A stretch of DNA of 64,000 nt from Euryodendron excelsum (Eukaryota > Streptophyta > Magnoliopsida > Ericales > Pentaphylacaceae). The number at the start of each line of letters is the position of its first letter. Position 1 is the first letter of the stretch. Shown in pieces: positions 1 to 11,049 of this stretch. Made by a program: the position numbers and the translations under genes. The notes beneath the pieces are model-generated. The model saw only the letters and a list, made by a program, of their open reading frames with translations, did not search any database and was not told the origin of the DNA. The stretch covers positions 22,530,001 to 22,594,000 of the forward strand of contig CM065390.1 in NCBI GenBank assembly GCA_033060915.1. Direction: 5' to 3'.

Positions 1-83
1 TCATCTTCAATCTCTCTCTCAAACGCATTATAAACCCTAAATTGATTTGTTCCTCTCTTCTCACAACCCTCATTGATTCCTCC

Positions 84-1469
84 ATGGCACCTAAAAACCC
101 TAAACCGAAGAAGATTTCGAAAACCCCAAATTCATCGATGTTCCCTATCCCGAAGGGCCAGAAATGAAAATCGAAAAAGGAATCAAGTAAGGATAAAGGG
201 AAGAAAAAGAGAAGCAATAAGGGAGAACCAGAGCCTTCTACTACTCTAAAACGAAATGAGTTGTATTTCAGTGAAGACAAGGGCCAAGAGAGGTACAATT
301 CAAGTTTCTCACTTAGAAAAGTCTTTAAGGGTAGATGGGTGGATTATAGTTTCTTTGATCATTACAAATTTGAATTGAGTACAAAATTAGCAAATTTGGG
401 ATGGAAATCTATGACTACATTGAGAGCTGATGTTTACCCTGACTTAGTTACCCATTTTTATGCCAATGCCGAAAGAGATTATGGAGAAGTATCCATTATA
501 AGTTATGTTAAGGGTATTACTTTCACTTTAGATAGAACTGTGATAAGGCACATTCTAGGACTCAGGCTTGGTGGAAAAACTTCTTGAGATGATGTTCCTC
601 TAAAAGATCAATTGAAAGCTCTTTATAAGAAGGAAGTGGATGAGTGTTTACAACGCCTTGCCACTGATTTGCCTCTTGAATTAAGACTAGTTCATCACTT
701 TGCTTGCACGGTTTTTACCCTTAAAACTGGAAAGTATGAGTATGTTTCTGAAAAAGAATTATTTTTCTTGTGGGCATGTCTAACTGACTCTAGGACCGAT
801 TTGCCTCTATTTATTTTGGATCATATGTACAAGGCTACTATTTCTAGAATTAGTCTGCCCTATGGTATTTTCCTAACAAAAGTTTTCAAACAATTCAATA
901 TTGATTTAAACAATGAGAAAAAGAGGACCCCCAAGGCCATCAATGATGAATACAATGAAAAGACTCTCAAGATAATGGGGAACACTCTGAAAAACAATAA
1001 ATGGACTCCTACGAAAACCTGTAGAGGTAGTACTTCAAAGGACAAGGCTCCATCTGGGAGTAGTTACAGACAAAGGAGTACTAAAAGGAGTTTGAATCTA
1101 GAATTTGAAGAGAGTGCAGGGGACTTAAGTATGTTTATGGCTTAAGTGATGGAATCACTGGAAAAATTAAACAAAAAGGCAGACGTTACTACCATAAGAA
1201 TGTTGTTTATGGAAAGGAAGGTGAAAGAACTGAAAAATACAAATGTTGAGAAATGAAAACGAAAAAATTATTGAAGAAAAAGAAGATAACGAAAAGAGGA
1301 AGAAGAAGTGGAAGAAGAAAATGAAGAGGATGAGGAAGGAGAAAATGAAGGAGAAGAAGAAGGAGACAAAAAAGTAGAAAACGAAGAAAAACAAGAGGAT
1401 GAAGCAGAGAAAGAGACTGAAAAGGAAAGAAATGATGGGGAAGAGGAGGCACATGAGGCTGAAGAATGA
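84..1469 (+). pseudogene. Degenerate plant transposon-type ORF (Transposase_32-like) of an LTR element
   Basis: One reading frame runs from the ATG at 84 to about 1469 and is broken by in-frame stops at 165 (TGA), 585 (TGA), 1143 (TAA) and 1254 (TGA), with compensating frame slips near 1260-1290. The N-terminus is Lys/Ser-rich. The middle (about 261-1000) has the look of the putative plant transposon protein family, with motifs such as VFKGRWVDYSFF, YVKGITFTLDR and ISLPYGIFLTKVF. The C-terminus is a Glu-rich acidic tail (about 1290-1466). Such ORFs sit inside non-autonomous LTR elements, and here a polypurine tract and LTR follow downstream. The family assignment is from recall of motifs. The degeneration is directly visible. 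It is not expected to make a full protein. Confidence 0.65.
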
Positions 1470-2338
1470 GGAAATGTTAAAAAGGACTAGAAGCAGAGGA
1501 GCAAGACCAAGGAGAAGACTCCTCAGCCATAGAATCTAATGCCCTCTCTTCTGTTTCTGGTCATAAGTATGGGTTAAGGGACAAACCTGGCAAAAAGTTC
1601 TTCAACATCCCTGATGACCCCCTTGTCCTAACCCCCTTACCACCAGCCTCTCCGCACTGACCTCTCCTCTCCATATCTACTCTCTCCATCTCATTTGCAT
1701 TCTCATCTGCATTTTTTTTAAGGATGGCATGTCATCCTCAAAGACAATTACTTTTATAATATTTTGTGAATGATCATTGACTCATCTTTTGTAATACTTT
1801 TATGGATGAAATATAATTATTGTCTAATCTCTTGTTACGAAAGTTTAATGCTTTGCTTGCTTCCCTGTTTATACAAATTATCTTGTTATAAGATTTTTTG
1901 CTATTGTATCTGTCTTTGTTATCAATTTTTTTTCTCTCTTTTTGATGAATTGACAAAAAAGGAAAGAAAAATAGTAAATGAATGGATGGCAATAACAAGA
2001 AAAGAATGGACATGATGAATGATGAATAATTGTTGCTTAACAACATGAATGATTGAAATAATGAAAGTTGCATGATATAGTATATGAAACCTTATAAAGC
2101 ATGTTCTAAGGGGGAGTAACATGATAAAAAAAATTATTTCTCTCAACTTGTTTTGGAATTGACTGATAAAAACTGTTTTTGAAAATTGAGATTTGTTTTT
2201 GCTAATCAAACAAAAGAAAATATATTTTTCTTGAAAGCATCAGTTGCAAAACAAAGAAGGAGCTTTCTCTGGTAAGAAATTTGATTATATCTATTTCATT
2301 TTATCATATCGATTTTTTTTTCAAAGCTTTGTCATCAT
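1470..2338 (+). other. Non-coding internal region of the LTR element
   Basis: AT-rich sequence between the broken ORF and the polypurine tract. No ORF with recognisable content was seen on either strand. It is interpreted as the untranslated internal 3' part of the same LTR retroelement. Confidence 0.4.
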
Positions 2339-2353
2339 CAAAAAGAGAGAGAT
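2339..2353 (+). other. Polypurine tract of LTR element
   Basis: A purine run (AAAAAGAGAGAGA) ends one base before TGTTGAC, the start of the LTR. A polypurine tract primes plus-strand synthesis and lies directly 5' of a 3' LTR, so the following repeat is a 3' LTR and the element body lies to the left. Confidence 0.65.
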
Positions 2354-3909
2354 TGTTGACTCTACGCCTTGATTTTGATGATAATTAAACCTTGTGTTAG
2401 ATTACTAATGCATTTAATTATTGTGCAGATTAATAAGAATTATAATTTAGACTTAAATCTTGACTTAAAGTCTAATACATATCAAAATGGATACACAACA
2501 ATTCCAAGTTTGAGCCATACACCAAAATAGAGCAATTGCACCTATTCAAACTTCAAACAAATGATTTGCATTCAAAGAGATTGAAGGTGCTCAAAAGAAG
2601 ATTTCATTAAGTGTGTAAAGACTCAATGAAATTGACTTGAATTCGAAGAGATTGAAAGTGTTCAAAAAGAGAATTCATTATGATTGCAAAGTCTCTATAA
2701 AGAATTTAAAAGAAGACTTCATCAAGGCTGTAAAGATTCAATAAAGTTGATGTGTATTGAGAGTGCTCAAAAGTAGACTTCATCAAGCTTCTATAGACTC
2801 AATGAAGTTATCCTGAAAAGAGATCGACATCATGTATATGAAGCTTGACATGGATAAAAAAAAGTTAGCAGCAAATGGAAAGAGTTCGGCAATGAAAAAG
2901 AAAAGTTTGGAATTAATGAAAGAAGTTTGGCAGCTCGGCAATAAAGAAAATATGATCATCAAGAGAAAATTTCAATCCAAAAGTTGAATTTATGCTATTC
3001 TCGACGAAAAAATCTTGTTTGAAGAACATCATATCCCAAAAAGAAGATCTCTTGAATATCCCCAAATTATTTCAAACTAAACTGGACTAGGAAGACATGA
3101 ATGAGGATTTTTGGGTGATGTGTCGACACATGATCTTGAAGTGTTGACACATGAAGACAGTGGACAAAATTTGAAAAATATAAGCTTGATGTATTGACAC
3201 ATGAAGCCAAGTGTCAACACGTGGGGACTAATGGATATATTTTTAAATGTTATATTGAACTAGGCGCGCATTAAATGAGCCTCCAACTACCTCCAACAGG
3301 TGAAATCAATTCAGGGTCATATATACAAGCATCCAAATGTATTTATGGACAAGAGATACAACATTCACTGATTAATTGAGCTGAAAAAATTAAAAATTCT
3401 CTTTGTCTTCAGGTTAGCATTTAGTGAGCTATTCAATTCCCATCTACTCTTCATAGAGATTTTATATTTTATTTGTATATCTTTCATATACTTGTAAGTG
3501 AGAGTTGGAGTGTTCTCTTATAAAAGAAAAACACTTATAAGTTGAAGTAGATCTTAAACAAAACCATTTGGTGGCTAGAAGAACTTGGAAAGAAGTTCTT
3601 GTATAAAAGTGAGCTGAGCACTTTGGAAATCAGTATCTACTTTTTAATTAGAGATTGCATAGTGAAAAAGACTTCAAGAGGATCTTGGGGTGAGGACGTA
3701 GACCACAAGTTGTGGTTGAATCTCGGTAAATCTTGGTATGCTTTTTTGTGCTCTGTTTTCATTTCGTTATTGCTTACATAGCATTGCATATATCTTGAAT
3801 TAATGTTCTATTAATTAGATTAAAATTAATTAATCTTAATTGCTTTAAATTTTTAAAAAACCCAATTCCCCCCCCCCCCCCTCTTCTTGGGTTCCTTTTT
3901 AGGCCAACA
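2354..3909 (+). repeat. 3' LTR, TGTTGA...CCAACA, about 1.56 kb
   Basis: The repeat starts TGTTGACTC and ends GGCCAACA, the usual TG...CA LTR termini, and is preceded by a polypurine tract. It holds a poly(C) run near 3870 followed by CTCTTCTTGGG, and several copies of a TGTGTCGACACAT-like motif around 3120-3230. A diverged relative lies in inverse orientation at 53744-55463. The right edge abuts LINE sequence that resumes at 3910, so the element integrated into a LINE. The 5' LTR is expected left of the window, so the target duplication cannot be tested here. Confidence 0.7.
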
Positions 3910-5827
3910 CGTTCCCTACATAATCTATTTGGACCTAGACTTTTGAAACCTAAATGTCTCATCTTGTTGAAGAGTCATATTATACTGCTTGACAAAATCT
4001 TTTTCAAGAAACTGAAGATTGTGAGAAAACTTTTGGGCTTGGGACTTTTGGATTCTTACTATACACCCTAAAATCTAACTTTTTATTCTGAACATATTAC
4101 AAAAGACATCCTTGTTCCATTTAGAAATACTAGTGGAAAATTCTTTAAGATTTTTCAAATTGTTAATTGTAGCATTATTCCAAAAGTTATTAGCGACATT
4201 ATGAAAATCAAGGTGATTTAACCAAGCCACTTCAAATTTAAACGATTTATTAAGGGTAAGGTAATTACCCATACCTTCAATGTAGACGATAAAGGGGGAA
4301 TGGTCTGTGTACATCATTAGGAGGTTTTTTATTATTCCTTTTGAGTATAAAGATCTCCATTCTGGGTTGCATAGAGCTCTATTGTGGTGCTGCAAAATGT
4401 TGGCAAGACCTTGTCTATTGTTGGTCCAAGTCAATCTAGGCCATGTGCATCCCATATCAATTAAATTGCAATCATTCACCCTTGGTCATAAACCTTCTAT
4501 TCCTGCTTTGATTATTATTTAGGCTAAAGCTTCGTCTTTCATCTTGGGAAGCAAAGTCATAAAATCCCCTGCCACCAACCAAGGTTCTTAGTTCTCCTTT
4601 GCATATTGTTTCAAGTTTTCCCATAGGGCTTCCCTGTTTCCCAACGTGAGGCTAGCATACATTGTTGAAAGCACCCATTTTGGGTAATCCTCCCTCTTGA
4701 TAGTAGCATGTATAACTTGATTATTCACATTAGTTACTCTCACTTGGTAAGTGTCCCAGACAATCCATATGCCTCTTTTCCTTCCTACGGAGTCCACAAA
4801 GGAGTTACTAGTAAAACCCATGTTGTTGAAGAACGTGCTCATAGAGGTCATCATAACTTTTGTTTCCATCAGAACAAGGATGTTTGATTTATGGTTTCTA
4901 ACCAGTTCTATAAGATTCCTTTTAAAAATATTATTTTCAGCTCCCCGTCAATTCCATAATAGAAGTTTCATTGAGAAAATATTGGTAAAAAGGGTTATAG
5001 GTTTTGTTTCTGGCTTACCTATAATGGCAGTCACCCTCTTGAAGTCGTTCAATTCTGCCTTCGTGGATTCCCATGGGAATGAGTGCTGTATCACTCCCAC
5101 TGGACCCATCCACCATGGTTTGATCATCATCCTGATTTCCTTTCTCCACCAAACAACATTTACTTTATAAGTTGCTTCGGTCCCTAGCTCTAGGAACATC
5201 CCCAATGCATTGTATTCGATCAGGTGCTCTAACACCTCCTGTTGTTCCATCTTCTTTCTTGTTGTGAATCGACTTGCTACTAGTTTCCCTTTCTTTCTTT
5301 TCATTGCATTCTGGAGGTTTGTTAGGAGTAGCTATCTGAAGTTTAACGCTGGAGGGGATGGCTGTGGATTTGTTGTTGTTTGGTAAAGATGGTTATGAGT
5401 TTTGAACTATGGCTACAGCTTGAGATGGGGTATGAGAAGGATTATTATTGGAAGAAGGTATGTTAGAGGGTGAGGATTTGTGGGTGAGTGACAACTGAGT
5501 TGTTAGTGATTATGGTTTCTGCAGAAATAGTACTAGTAGTCATTTTCTCCTTTCCACATGCATGTCCCAGGCCTTCATTGGAACTTGCCTTGTCAACATA
5601 TGAGTTGTTTGCCATCATATTTGGTCTTTTAATTAGAATTGAACTAGATAGTTTTTTTCTCGTTGCTTGCCTCATATTATCTTGTTGGCTCACCTTAAAT
5701 TTCTATGGGCCTGCACTTCTAAAACTCTATCCCCCTCTTCTGTTATTTGGGTCATATTTAGATTGCCCTTTTACATCCTTCACCTAGTTGTCTCTGAGGT
5801 TATTAAACTTATTGGGCTGACCTTTGG
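3910..5827 (-). pseudogene. LINE (L1-type) ORF2 fragment: linker and endonuclease region
   Basis: On the minus strand this reads as the N-terminal half of a plant LINE ORF2. A basic linker (about 5790-5463 and 5304-4980) leads into the apurinic-type endonuclease: MKLLLWN-stop-RGA at about 4975, ILVLMETKV at about 4865, then GIWIVWD and later TDHSPF (4310-4330). The fragment ends in the linker before reverse transcriptase, with LEKDFVKQYN and FRFQKSRSK at about 4010-3930. The normally conserved Cys of the WNCRGA motif is a TGA stop, and more stops and frameshifts follow. Reverse transcriptase is absent because an LTR element interrupts the LINE at 3909/3910. It is non-functional. Confidence 0.8.
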
Positions 5828-5917
5828 AATACTCAATATTTCAAAAATAGATGATGTCGATTAATTTGTACTTATTATAGGAATTTTGAGGAAAAAATTC
5901 TTTTAAGGCGAGTAGAT
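5828..5917 (+). repeat. 3' internal end and PPT-like tract of a Ty3/gypsy-type element
   Basis: About 90 bp, nearly the same as 7595-7685, ending in the purine-rich run AAGGCGAGTAGAT just before the LTR start TGTAACATTCC. The wording (GAATTTTGAGGA...AAATTC) resembles the extreme 3' end of Ty3/gypsy pol plus the polypurine tract. Confidence 0.6.
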
Positions 5918-7393
5918 TGTAACATTCCGTATTTTTATAAATAAAAAAATAGTGATATGCATAGAATAAACAAAACCATAAAGGTGGGTGATGCTTGTGT
6001 ATACATGAGAAATGATAGATATAAAATATTGAAATTCGTACAAAGGGCTCAGATGAAAAAGGATTAGAAGGGGGAATGAGAAAAGAAAATGGGAGTCATT
6101 GGGTTAACACCTAATTAGTAGAGTGATTAGCACTAGATTAATAAATAAAGGTAATGGCAAGGACAACCTTAGCAAAACAAAAATTGTATAAAGCCCTTAA
6201 CCCTTCTCCAAGTGACTTTGGTCTATAAATACCAAGGCTATTCAGCCTTTCCACCTATACCAAGCTTTTGATAGCTTAACAAAAGAGAGGGATAGAATAG
6301 GAGAGGGGAGATTCTGTCGTTAAGAAGAAAAGAGAGAAAAGGAAGTGTTTGGGATTTGAGAAAAATGAGGAAAATTTTATCACTTTGATTTTAACTTATG
6401 TAGAATTATTTGGAGAGTTGTGGCAATCTCTGCAAAATTTATGGAATAAGTTTAAGGTAAATTGGTCGTATATAATATGATCTTTCCTAAATCTTTTTGC
6501 AAAATGTATATTCTTATTATTTCTAAATTGTATTCATTTTGAATATTCGTACTCGTTGTTAAACTTACTAATCATATTATTATTGGCTCTGTTAAATTTC
6601 TTCCGGCACACCCTTAAATATCGTGTTCGTCAATAAATTCACTGGTAAAATTATTTTTAAAAATTGTTGAATTATGTTTTGACTGATATGCCATAGAATT
6701 GATTAGTACATGTAAAACGTACCCGTTGGCCTGTTCTTGAAAATAGTTATGGAATAATAACTTTACAGGGTGTTGGTTATGGAATGGTGACTTGACGGGG
6801 TACTGGTTAAATTATTTAGTATTGTTACGTGGCGTGGGTGGCTTTTGACATGTTACTGAGAAGGGCTAAGTATTGGGCTTGATAAAAATATCAAAATGAT
6901 TATTACCAACGTAGTTTTCATGTGATTTTAACTGTCTCTTTAATATTATTTTTTTAATAAGATATGTTGAATTAAATTATTCGTTGAGCTTCGTTATGAA
7001 TGTTCTGAATTGAGCATTTGTACTCTTGTCATATTGTATACTTTCGGGTTTAATTTTATTTTTCAGGTGGAAGCAAATGAGGTGTTCCGAATTATTAGGT
7101 TGACTCTTGAAGAATTTTGGGAGTTAATTGTACTACGTTAATTTGCTTATTTGAAAGCATATTTGGGAGTTGATTGAAATTATATATTTTGAGAGTCAAT
7201 TACAATTATAAATTTGGAGACGCATCGTGAATTAAATATTCTTTGAAGTTATTTTAATTATTTTGAGCTGAGGAGATTTAATTATTATTCTTTTGGGAGT
7301 TCATTTTCTTTGACGACATGATGAAGAAATACAATTTGAGCTCATTTGATTTTCTTATTTTATTTATTAACGGTCTAAAAAAACAGGTCGTTA
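5918..7393 (+). repeat. Full LTR of a Ty3/gypsy-type element
   Basis: It starts TGTAACATTCCGTATT, typical of plant Ty3/gypsy LTRs, and is followed at 7397 by TGGCATCAGAGC, a one-base variant of the initiator-Met-tRNA primer binding site. Its first ~470 bp repeat at 7686-8180. A short ~60-bp internal tandem duplication (TTATGGAAT...GGTT) occurs near 6748-6810. The exact last base is uncertain by a few positions because the terminal CA appears mutated. Confidence 0.7.
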
Positions 7394-7685
7394 GGGTGGC
7401 ATCAGAGCTTAGGTATACGAACCCCTAAAGACTGTGGATGGAGTGGTATTTGGGCTATGTGATGGTTGCTAGTATGAAGAGAAGATTTTTTTTATTAATC
7501 AGAGTACGTAGTGGAAGTTGTATTTTGAGAGCTTGAGGTTTTTGTACAAGGTTTAAATTTTGTGAACGAATTTTTATTTTAGTAAGGTGTGTGGTATTAC
7601 TCAATATTTTAAAAATAGATGATGTTGATTAATTTGTATTTATTGTATGAATTTCAAGGACGAAATTCTTGTAAGGTGAATAGAT
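7394..7685 (+). repeat. Collapsed internal region (PBS to PPT only)
   Basis: Only about 290 bp separate the primer binding site (7397-7408) from the next LTR, and no gag or pol is left. The last ~90 bp repeat 5828-5917. This is a deletion derivative that keeps only the priming signals. Confidence 0.6.
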
Positions 7686-8185
7686 TGTAACATTCCATAT
7701 TTTTATAATAAAAAAAAAAACCAATGATGTGTATAGAATAAATAAAACTATGAAGGCGTGTGATGCGTTTGTATACTTGTGAACTGATAGATAGAACATA
7801 TGGAAATTCGTACGAAGGGCTCGAATGCAAAAAGATTAGAAGGGAGAATGAGAAAAGGAAATGGGAGCCATTGGGTTAACACCTAATTAGAAGGGTGATT
7901 AGCACTAGATTAATGAATAAAGGTAAAGGTAAGGACAATCTTAGTAAAACAAAAATTGTATAAAACCCTGAACCCTTCTCCAGGTCACATTGGTCTACAA
8001 ATACCAAGATTATCCGGTCCTTCAGCCCACACCAAGCTTTTGAGACCTTAACAAAGGAGGAGAGAATAGCTAACAAAGGAGAGGAAGAGAATAGGAGAGG
8101 AGAGAATTTGTCGTTAAGAAGAAAAGAGAGAAAAGGAAGAGTGTTTGGGATGTAAGAAAAATGTGAGAAATTTTATCACTATGGA
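7686..8185 (+). repeat. Second LTR copy, 3'-truncated
   Basis: It aligns with the first ~470 bp of the LTR at 5918 (same TGTAACATTCC start, shared CACCTAATTAG and ACCAAGCTTTTGA blocks). Similarity stops at about 8180 after TTTTATCACT, and unrelated AT-rich sequence follows. Confidence 0.65.
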
Positions 8186-8988
8186 TCAGAATTTGATTAT
8201 CAAAGAAAATTGAGAGGAAAAAATATATATAAATAAAATAAATAAAAATTTGAAATATCTCATCTTCTTCTTCTTTTTTCTTTGTCCTTCATAAACTCGG
8301 ATCCCAAGTATAGCATAAATGATTAAATAATGAATTACAACATTAAATAGCATTCAGTCACTGCTCCGATATAACATAACAAGAGGAAATTATTATACAA
8401 CTAAATATATATACACAAATTTATTTATAAAATGACGTGGTTGAACAGGAGTTCTCACTTTTAAACTTAAAACTCATAATGATGTCTTTTTTTACAAAAA
8501 TGCCGTTTGCCACATGTGAGATTTTTCATGAAAAAATGTTATTCTTCTAAAAAACTTGTTCAAAAAATACACCAAAACAATATGTCAGTAGCATTATTGT
8601 AATTAAGAGTTATTGTGATGAGTATTTATTTTAAAGTGAATGATTCTTATCCAACTACATTATTTTGATAAAAAAATATTTTATAAGAATTTTTTTATTT
8701 GTATTGCATTATTTTTTTTTGTATCAATTTTATGAAAAAAATAACATTGTATTAATAAAGATGTTGAGATAAGATGGTCCAAATATGTGAGATAACAGCT
8801 GAGCAATGCAAAGCCAGAGGGTGGCTTTTCAGTTCAGAATAAGAAAGAAACGGTCGACCGCCACTAGATACAAACGTAGCCCAATTGATGGTAAAAAACA
8901 TATAGTGCTTATTCGGCTATACCACACTCTCTCTGTCTCTCTCACTCTGAAGCTCAGATGCTTTTTTGTTAGGACATCCATAACCTCA
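8186..8988. other. Intergenic; likely ATL promoter region
   Basis: AT-rich sequence with no supported gene. The right part should contain the promoter and 5' UTR of the RING gene. An open frame starting at 8806 continues into the microsatellite and is not convincing as a gene. No clear TATA box was assigned. Confidence 0.4.
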
Positions 8989-8989
8989 T

Positions 8990-9051
8990 CTTTTTTTTTT
9001 TTTTTTTTTTTGGTCATTTCTCTAACTTCATATACACCTCCCAAGCTTCCC

Positions 9052-9106
<55 letters not shown>
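8990..9106. repeat. Poly(T) tract and (CT)n microsatellite in 5' leader
   Basis: A run of about 21 T (8992-9012) and a ~54-bp uninterrupted (CT)n run (9053-9106) end 25 bp before the ATG of the RING gene. CT-rich leaders are common in plant 5' UTRs. Confidence 0.9.
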
Positions 9107-9109
<3 letters not shown>

Positions 9110-9130
9110 ACTTCCAATTCCTCAGACAAA

Positions 9131-9628
9131 ATGAACAGCACTACCATAGAATCTACTGATTTCCCAAACAATAGTCCACAAGGACAAAGTATTGTTGGCT
9201 TTGGCTATGGCATGGGACTCTCCCTTGGAGTCCTCTTCTTGATCATCATAATAACTTACACTTCCTACGTCTTCACTCGCATGCGCCACCGTGCAGCCAA
9301 CCAATCACCCTCCATAGACACCATAGCTGCCACCGAGAAAGGCCTCGATGAAGCCGCCCTCCTCAGGTACCCGAAACTCCTCTACTTTGAAGCCAAGCTC
9401 CACGACCGCGTCTCCGCCGGCTCCGGGTGCTCCATCTGCTTGGCTGACTACAAAGATACTGATATGCTCCGCCTGTTGCCGGAGTGTGGCCACCTCTTCC
9501 ACCTCAAGTGCATTGATCCCTGGCTGAGGCTCCATCCGACTTGCCCAATCTGTCGAAACTCGCCGGTGCCAACTGCCCTAGCAACTCCTATATCTGAGGT
9601 GGTCCCGCTGGCAACTCAACAAAATTGA
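9131..9628 (+). CDS. ATL-family RING-H2 finger E3 ubiquitin ligase
   Basis: Intact intronless 165-residue ORF. A short N-terminus is followed by a hydrophobic membrane segment (about residues 24-47), a basic stretch (RMRHR), the GLD motif of ATL proteins (71-73) and a RING-H2 finger at 100-141. The zinc ligands are C100-x2-C103-x15-C119-x1-H121-x2-H124-x2-C127-x10-C138-x2-C141, with W131 after C127 as in E2-binding RING domains. ATL proteins are membrane-anchored E3 ligases that pass ubiquitin from an E2 to substrates, often in defence or carbon/nitrogen responses. Single exon, small size and layout all fit the family (short ATL70-73-like group by recall). Substrate unknown. The ATG at 9131 is the first after the CT-rich leader. 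AATAAAA at about 9660 may serve polyadenylation. Confidence 0.93.
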   Translation: MNSTTIESTDFPNNSPQGQSIVGFGYGMGLSLGVLFLIIIITYTSYVFTRMRHRAANQSPSIDTIAATEKGLDEAALLRYPKLLYFEAKLHDRVSAGSGCSICLADYKDTDMLRLLPECGHLFHLKCIDPWLRLHPTCPICRNSPVPTALATPISEVVPLATQQN

Positions 9629-10399
9629 GTAACAAAAATGGATGGAAAATGGTATTCTTCAATAAAATTTGCACAAAAAAAAATAATGTGGCACTAGTAG
9701 TGATAGCGACAAATGTTAGAATTCTACTGCCTATACACCCAAATTTTATATGTATTAGATATTTCTGGTGCATAGTTTGTAATATAATTTGTATAGTTTT
9801 CTATGAAAGGGAAGTTTTCGGTTTCCCCCACATGAGTAATAATATACAATCAGAAAATTTATACAGAATTTATTACCATAATGATGTGTTTAAATTGTAG
9901 TCCTATCACTTCATAATAAAATACTCATCAAGGTACATATTAATTACAAAATTGTCATTGTCACATCATTCTGATGTAAAATTTTGTACGATAATTCTAG
10001 AAGAATAGTATTTTTCTTAAGTTATATATATGCTTAAGTATAGAATCCATATAATATGTGCATATATAAAGCACAAGTGTTACTTATAAGAGAAAAAAAA
10101 ATCAGGGAACAGCTGTTTAAGGGAACATTAGGTCAACTACAGAAAAAGAAAAAGGGCAAATATTGGCCAGTTGTTGACGCATAAGCTGGTATAACTCCTG
10201 GTCAATGGCTTTGATTAAAGCAAAGGATGATAGAAGAGAATTAAAAAAAAAATTAAATTTTCAGTGAGTTCCCAAAACTAATCGAATAGCATTGGGAAGT
10301 CCCATTTGTTAGAAAGGTGATTAACTAAAAACGAAGCATAATAATTGGAAATTAACCCTCGGCTGGTTTTTTTGGGGGAAAAAAAATGTCTTTTATAGT
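9629..10399. other. Intergenic, 3' of the RING gene
   Basis: AT-rich sequence with the presumed 3' UTR of the RING gene at its left end. Short open frames here are low-complexity and unsupported. Nothing else recognised. Confidence 0.5.
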
Positions 10400-11049
10400 C
10401 CTTCTTAGGGTCTGTAGAGGCTGAGATAGGAGGAGGACCTCCTCTCACTGGTTCATTTTGGAGAGGTTGAGAAGGATGTTTGATCAGTAAGGCTGTGGAG
10501 GATGGAAGAGTCAGAGAGATGGCAGAGTAGCGGTCGGAGTCTGTTCCCTTAGTCCAAACGGTGGTTCTCTCTCTTTCCCTCTATAACGCTTCTGGGAAGA
10601 AAAAGACCTCCTTCTAGCTAGCTAGGTGGAATTAGTTATTTATAGAGGTCCCTCAGTGCTTAGGCGCCAAGAACATCCCTAGGGTCAACACATGGAATGT
10701 AAGCCATTTGGATACTCTCTACTCTGTTCTACCAAGTCGCGGATGGCCACGTGGCGGTCTCCCATTGGCCACTCATGGGACGTTAACGTTGCCCCTCAAC
10801 ATCCATCCATCCATTCCAGCTATCCAACCCACGGTACCCCACGTCCCAAAAGTGGGGACCACTCATGACCAACTCTGCTACCGTGGTGGTCTCTATTCTT
10901 ATTCTTCGGGAGTCTCTTCAGGCTCTGCCATGCGGTTTGGGTAGTCCCCTTAGAATTTTTAAGACAACGGTTTCCCCCTCTCTCTCTGTGTCTCTGTGCA
11001 GAGAGATACTTCTTTTTATGCCTTGTAATTGGAAGGGCCCTTAAAACTC
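10400..11049 (-). promoter_or_regulatory. Orphan promoter-like island
   Basis: A GC-richer, non-repetitive stretch between AT-rich DNA and the Harbinger element. Read on the minus strand it has promoter-like order: a CCAAT box (10768-10764), a palindromic G-box CACGTG (10748-10753), then CTATAAATAA (10645-10636) about 100 bp downstream, then a pyrimidine/purine-rich leader-like region. The first downstream ATG (near 10463) opens only MNQ-stop, and no long ORF follows toward the convergent RING gene. It could be a promoter of a non-coding transcript, a leftover promoter of a lost gene, or a plus-strand regulatory region cut off by the transposon at 11053. The motif matches are visible; the function is inferred. 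Confidence 0.3.

Noticed and set aside
1167..1454. Minus-strand open frames rich in Phe/Leu that look like a membrane protein
   Set aside because: They are the antisense of the Glu/Lys-rich tail of the transposon ORF; the hydrophobicity is an artefact of GAA/AAG codons read backwards.
4751..5170. Plus-strand 139-codon ORF
   Set aside because: Antisense shadow of the LINE endonuclease region, which has family motifs on the minus strand.
10420..10560. miR319-like string on the minus strand (TTTGGACTAAGGGAAC)
   Set aside because: Lacks one base of the mature miRNA core, diverges after it, and no complementary arm was found within hairpin distance.
10708..10944. 78-codon plus-strand ORF with Pro-rich product
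   Set aside because: No domain or codon signal recognised; it overlaps the promoter-like island and may be chance in GC-richer DNA.
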